A DNA stretch of 64,000 nt from Lepus europaeus (Eukaryota > Chordata > Mammalia > Lagomorpha > Leporidae). The stretch lies in the NCBI RefSeq assembly GCF_033115175.1, contig NC_084827.1, positions 182,820,388 to 182,884,387 on the forward strand. The letters run 5' to 3'. The notes beneath the pieces are model-generated. The model was not told where the DNA came from, did not search any database, and saw nothing but the letters and a program-made list of their open reading frames with translations. Position numbers and translations under genes: made by a program. Shown here in pieces: positions 33,650 to 44,362 of this stretch; the stretch's first letter is position 1, and every line of letters starts with the position of its first letter.

Positions 33650-34590
33650 ACTACACATCTTATTCAGTAATGACCAGTTTTACATGCATTTATTTTGTGG
33701 TTTCTGTTATAGCTTTGACAGTCAAGATACACAACACATCTGTTCCCAGGATATCCTATTGTAGCGAGAGCCATCTTCCTCCGTCTCAACTCCACTAACT
33801 CATGACAACCACTACGCTCTTCTTCATCTCTATGATTTTTACTACTTCAAGAATTATTTTTAAAGAGTTATTTATATAAAAATAATAGTTACACAGATAG
33901 AGGGAGAGACAGTGAGAGAGACAAAGAGAGAGAGCGAGCGAGCCTTGGTTGGTACATTCCCCAGATGGCCACAATGGCCAGGGTTGAGCCAGGCCAAAAC
34001 CAGGAGCCAGGAGCTTCATCTGGGTCTCCCATATGGGTGCAGGGTCCCAAGGCCATCAGCAGGGAGCTGGAACGTAAGTGGAGCAGCAGGGACATGACCC
34101 AGCACCCATATAGGATGCTGGTGTTGTAGGTGGTAGCTTAACCCACTACACTACACCATTGACCCCACGAATGGTTTATGAATTGAATCATATAGCATGT
34201 AACAGTTTGAGAGTGGCATTTTTCAATTGAGAATTCCATTGGAATCCATCCAAGTTACTGTGTGTTTGAATAGGGTCCCGTGATGTCCATGTTACTTCTG
34301 AGACCCTGGTGAATTTCATTCTGTGTGCATGTTTCCAGCTGGGATATCTCTCTGTCTAGGCCACCAAGTCATTTCATAGGGACATAGGTTATCTTTTCCT
34401 TTACGGATGTGCATCTTATTTTCCTTAACTCATTGCAGTGGCTGGAACTTTCAGCACTGTGTCAAAGAATGACAGACTGTTCCCAGTCTGGGGTAGAAAA
34501 CATTGTCTTTCACCGTTAACTGTGATGCTGCCTGTAGGTCATTTGCATATGTTATCGAGTTGAAGTCCTTCTCTCTCTGCTTTGCCAGGA
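33650..34590 (-). mobile_element. Old L1, minus strand, interrupted by a CSINE
   Basis: ATCTCTATGATTTTTACTAC before the CSINE and AATCATATAGCATGTAACAG after it are adjacent parts of antisense old L1. GGCTGGAACTTTCAGCAC further on matches an ORF2 region. Confidence 0.65.
33857..34168 (-). mobile_element. CSINE
   Basis: Reverse tail, short GAGA tract near 33,910-33,945, and head ending CACTACACCATTGACCCC. Inserted in an old minus-strand L1. Confidence 0.9.
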
Positions 34591-36039
34591 GTTTTCATGT
34601 GGTCAGAAGCAGGGCTTTTTCCAGATGTCCCTTCTGGCTTGAGCGATAGGAACATGGATTCTTCTCTATCCTGTTGATACTGGGTGTCATGAGTTGGGCA
34701 GGATTTGTCTCCCCACACCCACACAGATGTTCAGACTCCAAATTCTTCCATCAGTGGTTAATGGATCAACAGTGGAGACTCGCTTTAATCGTGGCCCCTG
34801 AGACTTGGGCCTGCAAGGAGGACTTTAAGGGCCTGGGGCCATTCGTGAGGCGGTGATGCACGCGGAGGGTGCTCGCTGTGCCTCTCTGCTTCCTGGGTCA
34901 CTGTATGCCCATAACGGTGGTCATCCTTCAGCCTCACCAGATGGCTGAGCCAATGGGGCCACCCAGCCTTGGACTGTGCACCTCCAAACTGTAGGCATAA
35001 GGAAACCATCTTCCTCACTGAGTGGCTGCACTTGGGGTTTTAATTGAAGTAATGGAACACAGTGCAGTGTGGGGTTGTTACCATTGACACCACCGGAAAA
35101 GCCAGGGGAGACCTTGGAACTGCTTGACTGAAAACAGGCTGGAAGGGCTTTGCAGGCAGATGAGAGGGAGCCATGATACTGTGAGCAGGGTGCTGTGGGC
35201 AGTTCTGCAGAAAGCTGGGAGAAGCACGCAGAGTGAAGGCTATACTGAGGTGGCCTCACGGGTCAATGAGGATTCTGTCTGCTGTTGGTCCAAAGCCATC
35301 ATTCCTATATGGAGGCAGAGGACCTGGCTGTATTGAGACTGTGGGAGGCTGACCCTAAAGATGGTGGCAGACGAGAACTCAAGGCAGCAGCCTCCGCGGG
35401 GAGAGCAGGGGAGCAAAGTCATGTTCCACACACAGGAAGTGGTAGAGACGTCCAACCCACACGTGAGCAAGAAGATGTGGGATGCATGCTCAGGGAGACC
35501 CAGCTCAGCCAAGGCTCAGGTGGGCTGGCTTGTGGAGACACGGACAAGAGCCCACAGAGTACAGGCTCACAGGGAGCACACAGAAAACTCCTAAGGGGCT
35601 CAGAGAGAAGAGCTTCATCCGTACTTATCACTTCCAAGCTGATGGAATCACCAGGCATGTGTGTGTTTGATTTTTAATAGGAAAGGGAGAGAGAGACGGA
35701 CAGATTCAGAAAGGAAATCTAGAGGCGGGTGCCTTACACTGCCCGACTGTACATGGGGTGATGATGTGTGTGGTCAGCGCCTGGGCAGGTGCATCAGGGG
35801 TCAGGTGGAACGGGTGGCCCCGTCACCATCCTCACCCAACAGGCCAGGGCTGGAGCAGCACAGGGAGGCGGTGGATGTCCAGGAGGTCCCAGCTGCCCTC
35901 ACCCTGCTGAGCCCTCTCCAGTGAAGGCCGCTGGTCTCTCCAAATGTGTGCGCTTTGGGCCCTGCAGCCACTCCAGGGGTCCCTGGGGAATGTGAGTTCA
36001 CAGCGGCTTTTGGAAGGGATAATGATCAGACACAGATTG
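34591..36039. other. Unassigned; possible LTR or retroviral remains
   Basis: CCTCCAAACTGTAGGCATAA near 34,980 resembles a MaLR LTR 3' end. The rest (35,040-35,680) is not recognised. No intact gene. Confidence 0.3.
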
Positions 36040-37401
36040 GCCACAGCACAGCAGCTTCCAGAGGCCCAGGGAGTTGGGAGTCCCAGCGCACAGCAAGGGC
36101 CCAGTCACCCCTAATTGGCCATGGGAGGCCCTGAGTCCCAGCCCTGCCAGGTGCACAAAGTCCTCCCTGGCAGAGTGAGGCCAAGGGCAGCAGACTCGCA
36201 CACTGCCCAGCTGCCCGGCTGCCCCGCTGGCAGGACAAGGCCAGGAGGCAGAGGTGAGCAAGCTGTCCCCTCTCCTGTCAAAGACCCAGGGGCTTCAGGC
36301 AACCAGAACTGCATGCCAGCAACTCTCCCTGGGACTCCTGTGCCCACCTCTGCCCCCCCCCAGTCCTTTCCCTACCAGGAAGTCTCAGCTGGAGAGAGGA
36401 GGGACAGAGGGCCTTGGTGCCCACTTCACTCAGTTCAGCATAGACCACGTCAGCAGTGCAAGGGACTCTGGGTGGGTAGGACCTGGTTGTGTGGCCTTGG
36501 GTGAGACCTGACCATCACCTGGGAAAGGAAAGACCAAGGGGCTCACCCGTCAGGGCCCCCAGGGTTGAAGGCGGCCATTTCCATGGGGACACAGCAGAGC
36601 TGGGGTATACAGTGAGCACTCAGGGCCTGCACTCAGCAGGGGAGGCAGCTGGCCTGGCTGGGACTTATGGTCACCATGAGCAGAGCCTCTGCACTCCACG
36701 TGGAGGCCACCCCTCAGGGTGCTTTGTGAAGCCCAGGCTCCGAGTCTGCAGGTAGTGCAGGGTGGGGCCAGGGAGCAGCCCCTGCACTCACCACTCCAGG
36801 TGCTGAGGGCTCCCTGTCCAGCAGGAGGTCAGGAGTGCGGGCAGGGCCAGGTGAGGCAGAAGCTGCAGCTGCCCAAGAGCTCTCATTGCAGGGACCCAGG
36901 GAGCAGCTGAGCCTCTCACAGCAGGGGCCCCACCCGTTCTTCCTCACACTCAGACTCTAGACCTTGGCTTTGGGGTGGATTCTCTACGTTTTCAACCCAT
37001 CGCAAGGACACTCGCGTGGTCAGTATTTTGAGACGGGACATGAGAAAGCCTTGCCCAGGGTAAGAAGTACCAGACCATTTCATTCAAACCCGTGAGCTCA
37101 CAGTGGGAAAAGCTGCTGGGTAGAGGGTGGGGTGGAGCACCCTCCAACGTGTGAAGGTGAGCCCTGCCGAGGGGTGCAGCAGCTGTGCCCGCCCACCCAG
37201 GGCACCCAGTCACTGCCTGGAGCACATAGCAGCCCCCGCCCAGCCAGGCTCTGTACACAGTGGCCTCGGGCCTCTCTGCTGGTGACCAGCAGAGCCCAGC
37301 TCAGCGTGGTGACAATGACAGGAGGGGAGATGGGTGAGGAGTGTGCAGATGGAACTGGGCAGAGCCCCCTCTGCTGTCTGAAAAAGAAAGAGCAGGCCTT
37401 G

Positions 37402-38455
37402 CCTGAGCCCCAGCCCTGAGGGGGGAGGGCACAGGGCAGGCAGGTAGACTGCAGGAGGGCACGGTCATCCTATACACCTGCGTGGGCTTGACCCTGGCTG
37501 AGCCCCAGCCCTGAGGGGGGAGGGCACAGGGCAGGCAGGTAGACTGCAGGAGGGCACGGTCATGCTATAAACCTGCGTGGGCTTGACCCTGGCTGAGCCC
37601 CAGCCCTGAGGGGGGAGGGCACAGGGCACAGGGCAGGTAGACTGCAGGAGGGCACGGTCATGCTATAAACCTGCGTGGGCTTGACCCTGGCTGAGCCCCA
37701 GCCCTGAGGGGGGAGGGCACAGGGCAGGCAGGTAGACTGCAGGAGGGCACGGTCATGCTATAAACCTGCGTGGGCTCGACCCTGGCTGAGCCCCAGCCCT
37801 GAGGGGGGAGGGCACAGGGCACAGGGCAGGTAGACTGCAGGAGGGCACGGTCATGCTATAAACCTGCGTGGGCTTGACCCTGGCTGAGCCCCAGCCCTGA
37901 GGGGGGAGGGCACAGGGCAGGCAGGTAGACTGCAGGAGGGCATGGTCATGCTATAAACCTGCGTGGGCTCGACCCTGGCTGAGCCCCAGCCCTGAGGGGG
38001 AGGGCACAGGGCACAGAGCAGGTAGACTGCAGGAGGGCACGGTCATGCTATAAACCTGCGTGGGCTCGACCCTGGCTGAGCCCCAGCCCTGAGGGGGGAG
38101 GGCACAGGGCACAGGGCAGGTAGACTGCAGGAGGGCACGGTCATGCTATAAACCTGCGTGGGCTTGACCCTGGCTGAGCCCCAGCCCTGAGGGGGGAGGG
38201 CACAGGGCAGGCAGGTAGACTGCAGGAGGGCACGGTCATGCTATAAACCTGCGTGGGCTCGACCCTGGCTGAGCCCCAGCCCTGAGGGGGAGGGCACAGG
38301 GCACAGGGCAGGTAGACTGCAGGAGGGCACGGTCATGCTATAAACCTGCGTGGGCTTGACCCTGGCTGAGCCCCAGCCCTGAGTGGGGAGGGCACAGGGC
38401 ACAGGACAGGTAGACTGCAGGAGGGCACGGTCATCCTATAAACCTGCGTGGGCTT
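37402..38455. repeat. Minisatellite, about 96-bp unit, eleven copies
   Basis: Each unit starts CTGAGCCCCAGCCCTGAG and ends with CTGCGTGGGCTTGACCCTGG. Two versions alternate: one with GGGCAGGCAGGTAGACTG, the other with GGGCACAGGGCAGGTAGACT. Ten of the eleven contain TATAAACCTGCG; the first has TATACACCTG. The array lies in duplication copy B, before receptor B, and has no counterpart in copy A. Confidence 0.97.
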
Positions 38456-38961
38456 ATCCTGACTTTCTCAGTCCAGGAGCCTCAGCTGACCCCTGGCTGA
38501 CCAACATGCAGACACGAGGGGCTTCTCCAGATACTCGGGTGCAGGGGGCTGGGATGACATGCTGCTGTGGTCAGGCCGGGGTAGGCGAAGCCAAGAGGAC
38601 CAGGGTCCTGCCGTGAGATGGGGTGAGATAAGGAACAAGGAGTGCAAACAGCCCAGCCCAGGAGCAGCCCTGGGGCAGGAAAGCAGGTGTCTGAGGAGCA
38701 GGACAGGGAGGCTGGGAGGCTGCCCTCACCAAGTCACTCACTGCTGCCTCCCCAGAGCCCCCGAGAGCCCCAGTGCAGTCTGCCCCACCACGTCCATGGG
38801 TCCAGTGAGTCAGGGTCACTTTCCCTCTGCAGGCCAGGCTGAGTCCATGGAAGGAACAGTGGGCAGCTCTCAGCAGGCAGCGTGGCTCCAGCAGGTCCCT
38901 AGCTCCTTGGGCCAAGTGACTGAGGGACTATGGCCTGATCCTCTCACTGCTCTCATTCCCT

Positions 38962-38967
38962 CTGCAG
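38962..38967 (+). promoter_or_regulatory. Candidate 3' splice site before receptor B
   Basis: A pyrimidine-rich run ending in CTGCAG lies 17 bases before the start codon. Olfactory receptor genes commonly splice a non-coding 5' exon to the coding exon close to the ATG. The matching position in copy A (25,308-25,310) also ends in CAG. Inference only. Confidence 0.4.
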
Positions 38968-38984
38968 CTGCCCCAGTCAGGGCC

Positions 38985-39935
38985 ATGCCCACGCACAGAA
39001 ACACAACCCTCTCCGCGGCATCCTGGGGGCTGTTTGTGCTAGAGGGGTTTGGGGAAGATGAGCAGACCCAGGCCCTGCTCTTTGCTGTGTTCCTGGCCCT
39101 GTATGTGGTGAGCGTCCTGGGCAACCTCACCATGATCGTGGTCATCAGCCTGGATGCCCGACTGCACTCCCCCATGTACTTCTTCCTCAAGAACCTGTCC
39201 TTTCTGGACCTGTGCTACTCCTCGGCCATTGCCCCCAACGCCCTGGCCACCATGTTCTCCTCCTCCAAGGTCATCACCTTTACCGGCTGTGCCACTCAAC
39301 TCTTCTTCTTTTCCCTGTTGGCTACCACTGAGGCTTTGCTCCTGGCCGTGATGGCCTATGACCGGTTCATGGCCATCTGCAGCCCCCTGCGCTACCCGGT
39401 GACCATGAGCCCCTCGGCCTGTGCCCGCCTGGTGCTGGGTGCCTACGGTGGGGGCTGCCTCAACTCCCTGGTGGAGACCAGCCTCACCTTCCAGCTGCCC
39501 TTCTGCGGCTCCACCCACATTGACCACTTCTTCTGTGATGTGCCCCCTCTGCTGCGGCTGGCCTGTGCCGACACGGCCCTCAACCAGCTCGTCATGTTCG
39601 CCATGTGTGGACTCATCATCGTGGGCACTACTCTGGCAGTCCTCATCTCCTACGGCTACATCACAGTGACCATCCTCAGGATGCGCTCTGGATCGGGGCG
39701 ACACAAGGTCTTCTCCACCTGCGGCTCCCACCTGACGGCTGTGTCCATGTTCTACGGGACTGTCTTTGTCATGTATGCTCAGCCAGGGGCTGTGCAGTCC
39801 ATGGAGCAGGCAAAGGTGGTGTCTGTCTTCTACACCCTCGTCATCCCGATGCTCAACCCCCTCATCTATAGTCTGCGGAACCAGGATGTGAAGGAAGCCC
39901 TGGGGAGGCTGGGACAGAGATGCACAGCCACATGA
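38985..39935 (+). CDS. Olfactory receptor, class II, intact single-exon gene (copy B)
   Basis: Encodes a 316-residue odorant receptor with the same hallmarks as copy A: NTT glycosylation site at 6-8, PMYFFL, MAYDRFMAIC, SYGY, KVFSTCGSHL and PMLNPLIYSLRN. By my alignment it differs from copy A at 19 residues: 16, 104, 111, 113, 136, seven between 207 and 227, and seven between 260 and 278. The frame stays open upstream to 38,559, but the matching start in copy A and the normal family N-terminus place the initiator at 38,985. The upstream part is better read as untranslated sequence, with a possible splice acceptor CAG at 38,965-38,967 after a pyrimidine-rich run. The upstream region also matches copy A, so the promoter region was probably duplicated with the gene. 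No disabling mutation is seen, so both copies are probably functional. Expression cannot be judged from sequence. Confidence 0.96.
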   Translation: MPTHRNTTLSAASWGLFVLEGFGEDEQTQALLFAVFLALYVVSVLGNLTMIVVISLDARLHSPMYFFLKNLSFLDLCYSSAIAPNALATMFSSSKVITFTGCATQLFFFSLLATTEALLLAVMAYDRFMAICSPLRYPVTMSPSACARLVLGAYGGGCLNSLVETSLTFQLPFCGSTHIDHFFCDVPPLLRLACADTALNQLVMFAMCGLIIVGTTLAVLISYGYITVTILRMRSGSGRHKVFSTCGSHLTAVSMFYGTVFVMYAQPGAVQSMEQAKVVSVFYTLVIPMLNPLIYSLRNQDVKEALGRLGQRCTAT

Positions 39936-39970
39936 GACAGTGGCTGTGACAGAGCCCAGGGGGCTGGAGA

Positions 39971-40744
39971 GCAGGTCTGAGACAGAGAGAGAGACCCTGG
40001 GCACTGACTGGCTTTCCACCCTTCTTGCTTCCACATGAGGTGTGTGTTCAGAAATCGGTTTGTCCTCCACCGAATCCTTTCTTGAGGTGTATTTGGGCCA
40101 GGCAGTCTGTGTGAGATGGGACGGGATGCTATTATATGCTATTATGTAAAGTGCAGGACTGTGTTCTGCCTGTGAAGTCCCACGGAGCAGTGGCAGCCGC
40201 CATGTGGAGACTACGGGCAAAGCAACATCCTGGTGTCGCCGGGGCCAGTGCTGCTGTCTCTGAGTCCTCATGCTCTCTGAGCCACCCCACGAGTTAGCAT
40301 CAGAGAGCTCAGATACCTGTACGTCTTGATCAAACGTGTCAGGAAAATAACGTCTCTGCAAATATACCAGATTCCTCCCAGGTACGTGGCTGAGTGTTGT
40401 CCTGGTGGCCCACCATGAGCAGTGACTGGAAAGGCCACTGCCTCCATCTGTGCCCCTTTTCAGCTCTTCTTCCTCACCATCCCAAAGAAATCCCACGGAA
40501 ACAGTCTCTGAAATCAGGCCACAGCTTCCCCAGAATGAGTTCCGTATAATAGGAATGGTGTTGACTGTGAGTGGCCCAGACCTGACCACAGTGCCCCTCT
40601 CACAAGGAGGTCTGGGAAAAATATGGAGGTTCCGTTTGGGCCCTCCGTGCCAGGGTTCCTTCTGTTCCATCACACCACAGACAGGAATTAGGCAGTTTCC
40701 TGAGGACCATGGCACAGAACGTGAGGCCTGGCACCATGTCCCTA
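39971..40744. other. No recognised feature
   Basis: Sequence after receptor B. A 558-codon minus-strand frame (39,039-40,715) begins here, but it mainly mirrors the receptor gene and is not supported as coding. Confidence 0.4.
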
Positions 40745-40934
40745 GACTTGGGGAGAGAGAGCATCTTCCTCTGGTTCACTCCCCAAATGGTGAAGCCAGG
40801 AGCCAGGAACTCCATCTGGGGCCTCCCACATGGATGGCAGGGGCCAAGCTCTTGGGCCATCTCTGTTGCTTTTCCCAGGCCATTAGCAGGGAGCTGGATT
40901 GGTAGTGGAACAGCTGGACATGAACCGGCACCCT
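40745..40934 (-). mobile_element. CSINE, both ends truncated
   Basis: The middle segment is recognisable (TGGTTCACTCCCCAAATGG to GAACCGGCACCC). Tail and outer head are missing. Confidence 0.75.
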
Positions 40935-40944
40935 GTTTATTGTT

Positions 40945-41767
40945 CTGGATAATTCCAAATAGTTTTCCAAAATATTGTAGAGATTTTTGTTCCCAGAAAC
41001 AGTGAATGAATTTCAGTTTCTGCACATTGTCATGTACAAGCCATGTTGCCTGTTTTGTAAATCATAGCCATTCTGCTGTGCATCAAGTCATTGCTACTGT
41101 GATCTTCATTTTCCCTTTCCCAGTTGCAAATGAGCTTAAATATTAAGAGACATTTGAATGTTCTTTTGGGGGAAGTATATATTTTTCTCCATTTTTTTCT
41201 ACTCTGTTATTTCTCATATGGATTGCAGAAATTCTTCAAACATTTTTGGTATGATCCCTATTTTGGTTATATGATTTTCAAATATACCTCCCACTATATA
41301 GCTTCCATATTCGTATTGATTTAGGATTTTATTAACGATTTCTTAAACATTTTCACTAAGGTAAGCTTATTGGTCACTTCCTTGATGGATACTCCATTCT
41401 GCGGCATGTTCAGGGAATATTTACCTATGGCAGCTATGAGAGATATGCACATCCTTCTCAGTGTGTGATCATTTGTTTAGTCTTTCATATTTGTGTCTTT
41501 ATTCAAATGCAATTAATTTTTCTGTTCTTCCGAGGTAGTGGTTAAATTTCATATTGTTCATATGGCTACCCTACTGACTTTTTAGATATCTTTTTCCCAG
41601 TGTTATATAATATCACATTGTCATAATCCAAGTGTCTCTACAGAAGTGGCTCTACTTCTTGAGTCTTAATTCTGTTCTATTTGTGTATTCTTGGATTTTT
41701 AAAAAGTAAAATGTCATAAAGTCTTCATTGTTAATGAATACATACAATAATTATGTGCAATAAATAT
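40945..41767 (-). mobile_element. Old L1, minus strand
   Basis: AATAGTTTTCCAAAATATTG, TTTCAGTTTCTGCACATTGT and TAGCCATTCTGCTG are the antisense end of L1 ORF2, followed by diverged upstream sequence. Confidence 0.65.
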
Positions 41768-41783
41768 AGAAATAAAAATTTTA

Positions 41784-42112
41784 GGGGCTGGCACTGTGGC
41801 TCACTTGGTTAATCCTCTGCCTACAGCGCCAGCATCCCATATGGGTGCCGGATTCTAGTCCCGGTTGCTGCTCTTCCAGTCCAGTTCTCTGCTGTGGCCT
41901 GGGAGGGCAGTGGAGGGTGGCCCAAGTGCTTGAGCCCCTGCACCTGCATGGGAGACCAGGAAGAAGCACCTGGCTCCTGGCTTTGGATTGGCGCAGCTCC
42001 ATCCATCACGGCCATTTGAGGAGTGAACCAACGGAAGGAAGACCTTTCTCTCTGTCTCTCTCTCTCTCTCTGTCTACAACTCTACCTGTCAAATAAAGAA
42101 AGAAAGCAAGAA
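41784..42112 (+). mobile_element. CSINE with 16-bp target-site duplication
   Basis: Head GGGGCTGGCACTGTGGCTCA, TCTC tract, tail AAATAAAGAAAGAAAGC. Flanked by a perfect AGAAATAAAAATTTTA at 41,768-41,783 and 42,113-42,128. Confidence 0.95.
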
Positions 42113-42129
42113 AGAAATAAAAATTTTAA

Positions 42130-42360
42130 AGTTATTAAAAGACAAGAACTGAATAAATGGAGACACATACCATGTTCATGGATGAGAGATTTCAACATTA
42201 TAAAGATCCTGATGACAACCTAGCTGATACAATCAATGATATCTTAGACCTAACGGGATTTTTAATAGAACTGGAAGATAAATTGATTCTGAAATTTCTG
42301 TGTAGGAGTCTGTTTTAAGAATAATCAAAGTATCCTGAAAAATTAGAACAAGGAAAAGGG
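42130..42360 (+). mobile_element. Old L1 ORF2 segment in opposite orientation to its neighbour
   Basis: GAATAAATGGAGACACATAC, CATGTTCATGGATGAGAG and ATAAATTGATTCTGAAATTT are sense-strand L1 ORF2. The adjacent L1 at 40,945-41,767 is antisense. Confidence 0.65.
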
Positions 42361-42817
42361 ATATGCCCTGCGTAGCTGCAACATTCCACACTGAAGGGCA
42401 CAATAGTACCTGTGATGCGTGGACCCTAGATGAGCCCTGACCTTTCTGCTCCTTAAAGTCCATTCAGTCTGCTCCTCAGTGCCCCTGGCCACCACATCTC
42501 TCTGCCTCCTGTGGCTGCTATAGCCCCTACCAGGGTGTTTATCTGACATTCTGTAAAGGTCTTCTAATTGCATCTCTGCCTTAGGCTCAGAGGGGGCTCG
42601 CTCTGTCTGGGCAGTCATAGTCCTTTCTTTCCACAAAGGTCAGCATTTCTCTTGTAAGAACTCTAAAGTTATGCCCAGAACTTCTTCACAGCCTGAGCCT
42701 ACACCTCTACCAGGTTCCTCTCTATCGTCTCCAGTGCAGTCCCAGTATCAGCCCCCTGATCTTCTCCCATAATGTCTCTCTACTGCAGACACTTCAGGTG
42801 CATTTCCCATGTTAAAG
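42361..42817. other. No recognised feature
   Basis: Unique-looking sequence between an L1 piece and the TGG microsatellite. Confidence 0.4.
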
Positions 42818-43462
42818 TGGTGGTGGTGGTGTGTGTGTGCATGTGTGGTGGTGGTGCTGTGTGGGTGTGCGTGTGTGGTGGTGGTGCTGTGTGGGTGGGT
42901 GGTGGTGGCGTATGTGTGGGTAGTATGTGTGTGTGGTGGTGGTGGTATGTATGTAGTGGTTTGTGTGTGTGTGTGCGCATGTGTGTGGTGGTGCTGTGTG
43001 GGTGTGCGTGTGTGGTGGTGGTGTATGTGTGGGTAGTATGTGTGTGTATGGGTGGGTGGTGGTGGTGGTGGTGTGTATGTAGTGGTGTGTGTGTGGTGGT
43101 GGTGGTGGTGTGTGTGTGCACGTGTGTGGTGGTGGTGGTATGGGGGTGGGTGGTGGTGGTGTATGTGTGGGTGATGTGTGTATGGGTGGGTGGTGGTGGT
43201 GGTGTGTGGGTGTGCGTGTGTGGTGGTGGTGCTGTGTGGGTGGGTGGTGGTGGTGTATATGTGGGTGATATGTGTGTGTATGGGTGGGTGGTGGTGGTGG
43301 TGGTGTGTGTGTATGTAGTGGTGTGTGTGTGGTGGTAGTGTGTGTGTATGTTGTGGTATGTGTGTTGTGGTATGTGTGTGGTGGTGGTGGTGGTGTGTGG
43401 TGGTGTGTGTGTATGTGGTGGTGTGTGTGTGGTGGTGGTGGTGGTGGTGGTGCTGTGTGTGT
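42818..43462. repeat. TGG/TG compound microsatellite
   Basis: About 645 bp of interspersed GTGGTGGTGG and TGTGTGTG runs with almost no C on the plus strand. Open frames here are translated simple repeats. Confidence 0.98.
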
Positions 43463-44189
43463 GCACACCTCAGTGCAGAGATCACATGTCAGTTGTTCCT
43501 GTAGTGCCCCCAGTTAAGTGTTGAACTGAACAGAATCACCCAGCCCAGACTGACTCGTCCACAGCAACATGAGGCCCTCACACAGGAACACCTCTGTTCC
43601 GTCCTCACCAGCTCACCTTTCCCGGATTTTTCCCAGCTCCACAGGATGGGATCGGAATTCTACCACTTCCATTCCTGCAAGCTCCTTCCTGACTCTTGGC
43701 CAACAACCATCCTCTCTCTTGTTTAATTTTGACTTTTCTCTTTTCTGATTCATTCTCGTCAGGCTCCAAGTATATCCAAATCTCTTCTTCTTTTCAGCTC
43801 ATACAGCTCTGTAATCGGAGCATCGCTCTCACTCCTCATAGATGTCTTAGGACTGCACACTCAGTTCTCCATTGTGCCGCCCACCCCTTTACACTCGACT
43901 CTGCTCCCGTCTCTGCATCTTCAGGACACGTCCCAGCCTTTATCAGCAATGTCTTCAAGAGAACGTGGGTATTGGTAGCCCATTGTTCTTTGATAGTTCC
44001 TTCTCCTTTGATGACTGGGGCATTTAACAATTCCTGTTTTTTCCCAAAACCTCACATTAATCCTGCTTTATGCTCTTTCATGCCATTTAAGTCATGATGC
44101 CCCTAAGGGGGATTCTCTTGTTCCTCACATCTCTGTAGTCTGAAGATATTTCAGAATGTTGTTTGTAAAACAGAATTAAAGGATAAGTT
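43463..44189. other. No recognised feature
   Basis: A 133-codon plus frame (43,696-44,097) has no family likeness. No repeat recognised. Confidence 0.35.
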
Positions 44190-44323
44190 TGGAGCAGGTG
44201 TTGTGGCACAGTGGGTTAAGCCGCCACTTGGGATGTCTGCATCCCATGTCACAGTGCCTCGAATTGAGTCCCACCTGTACTTCTTTTTTTTTTAATTTTT
44301 ATTATTTATTTGAGAGAGAGCAT

Positions 44324-44362
<39 letters not shown>

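Larger units (their letters stand above)
36040..39970 (+). repeat. Segmental duplication, copy B (contains receptor B and a minisatellite)
   Basis: Partner of the block at 22,960-26,300, in direct orientation. The offset is 13,666 bp at the receptor but about 13,040 bp at the left end. The difference is partly explained by the minisatellite at 37,402-38,455, which copy A lacks. Confidence 0.8.

Noticed and set aside
38559-38984. N-terminal extension of receptor B to 458 residues
   Set aside because: Olfactory receptors start shortly before TM1. Copy A has its ATG at the matching place and no equivalent extension. A splice acceptor-like site lies between.
39039-40715. 558-codon minus-strand open frame
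   Set aside because: Most of it is antisense to receptor B and has low-complexity composition (long runs rich in Gly, Glu and His). A shorter mirror frame exists opposite copy A. The opposite strand is a clear receptor.
42748-43485. His/Thr-rich frames of more than 200 codons
   Set aside because: Translation of the TGG/TG microsatellite.
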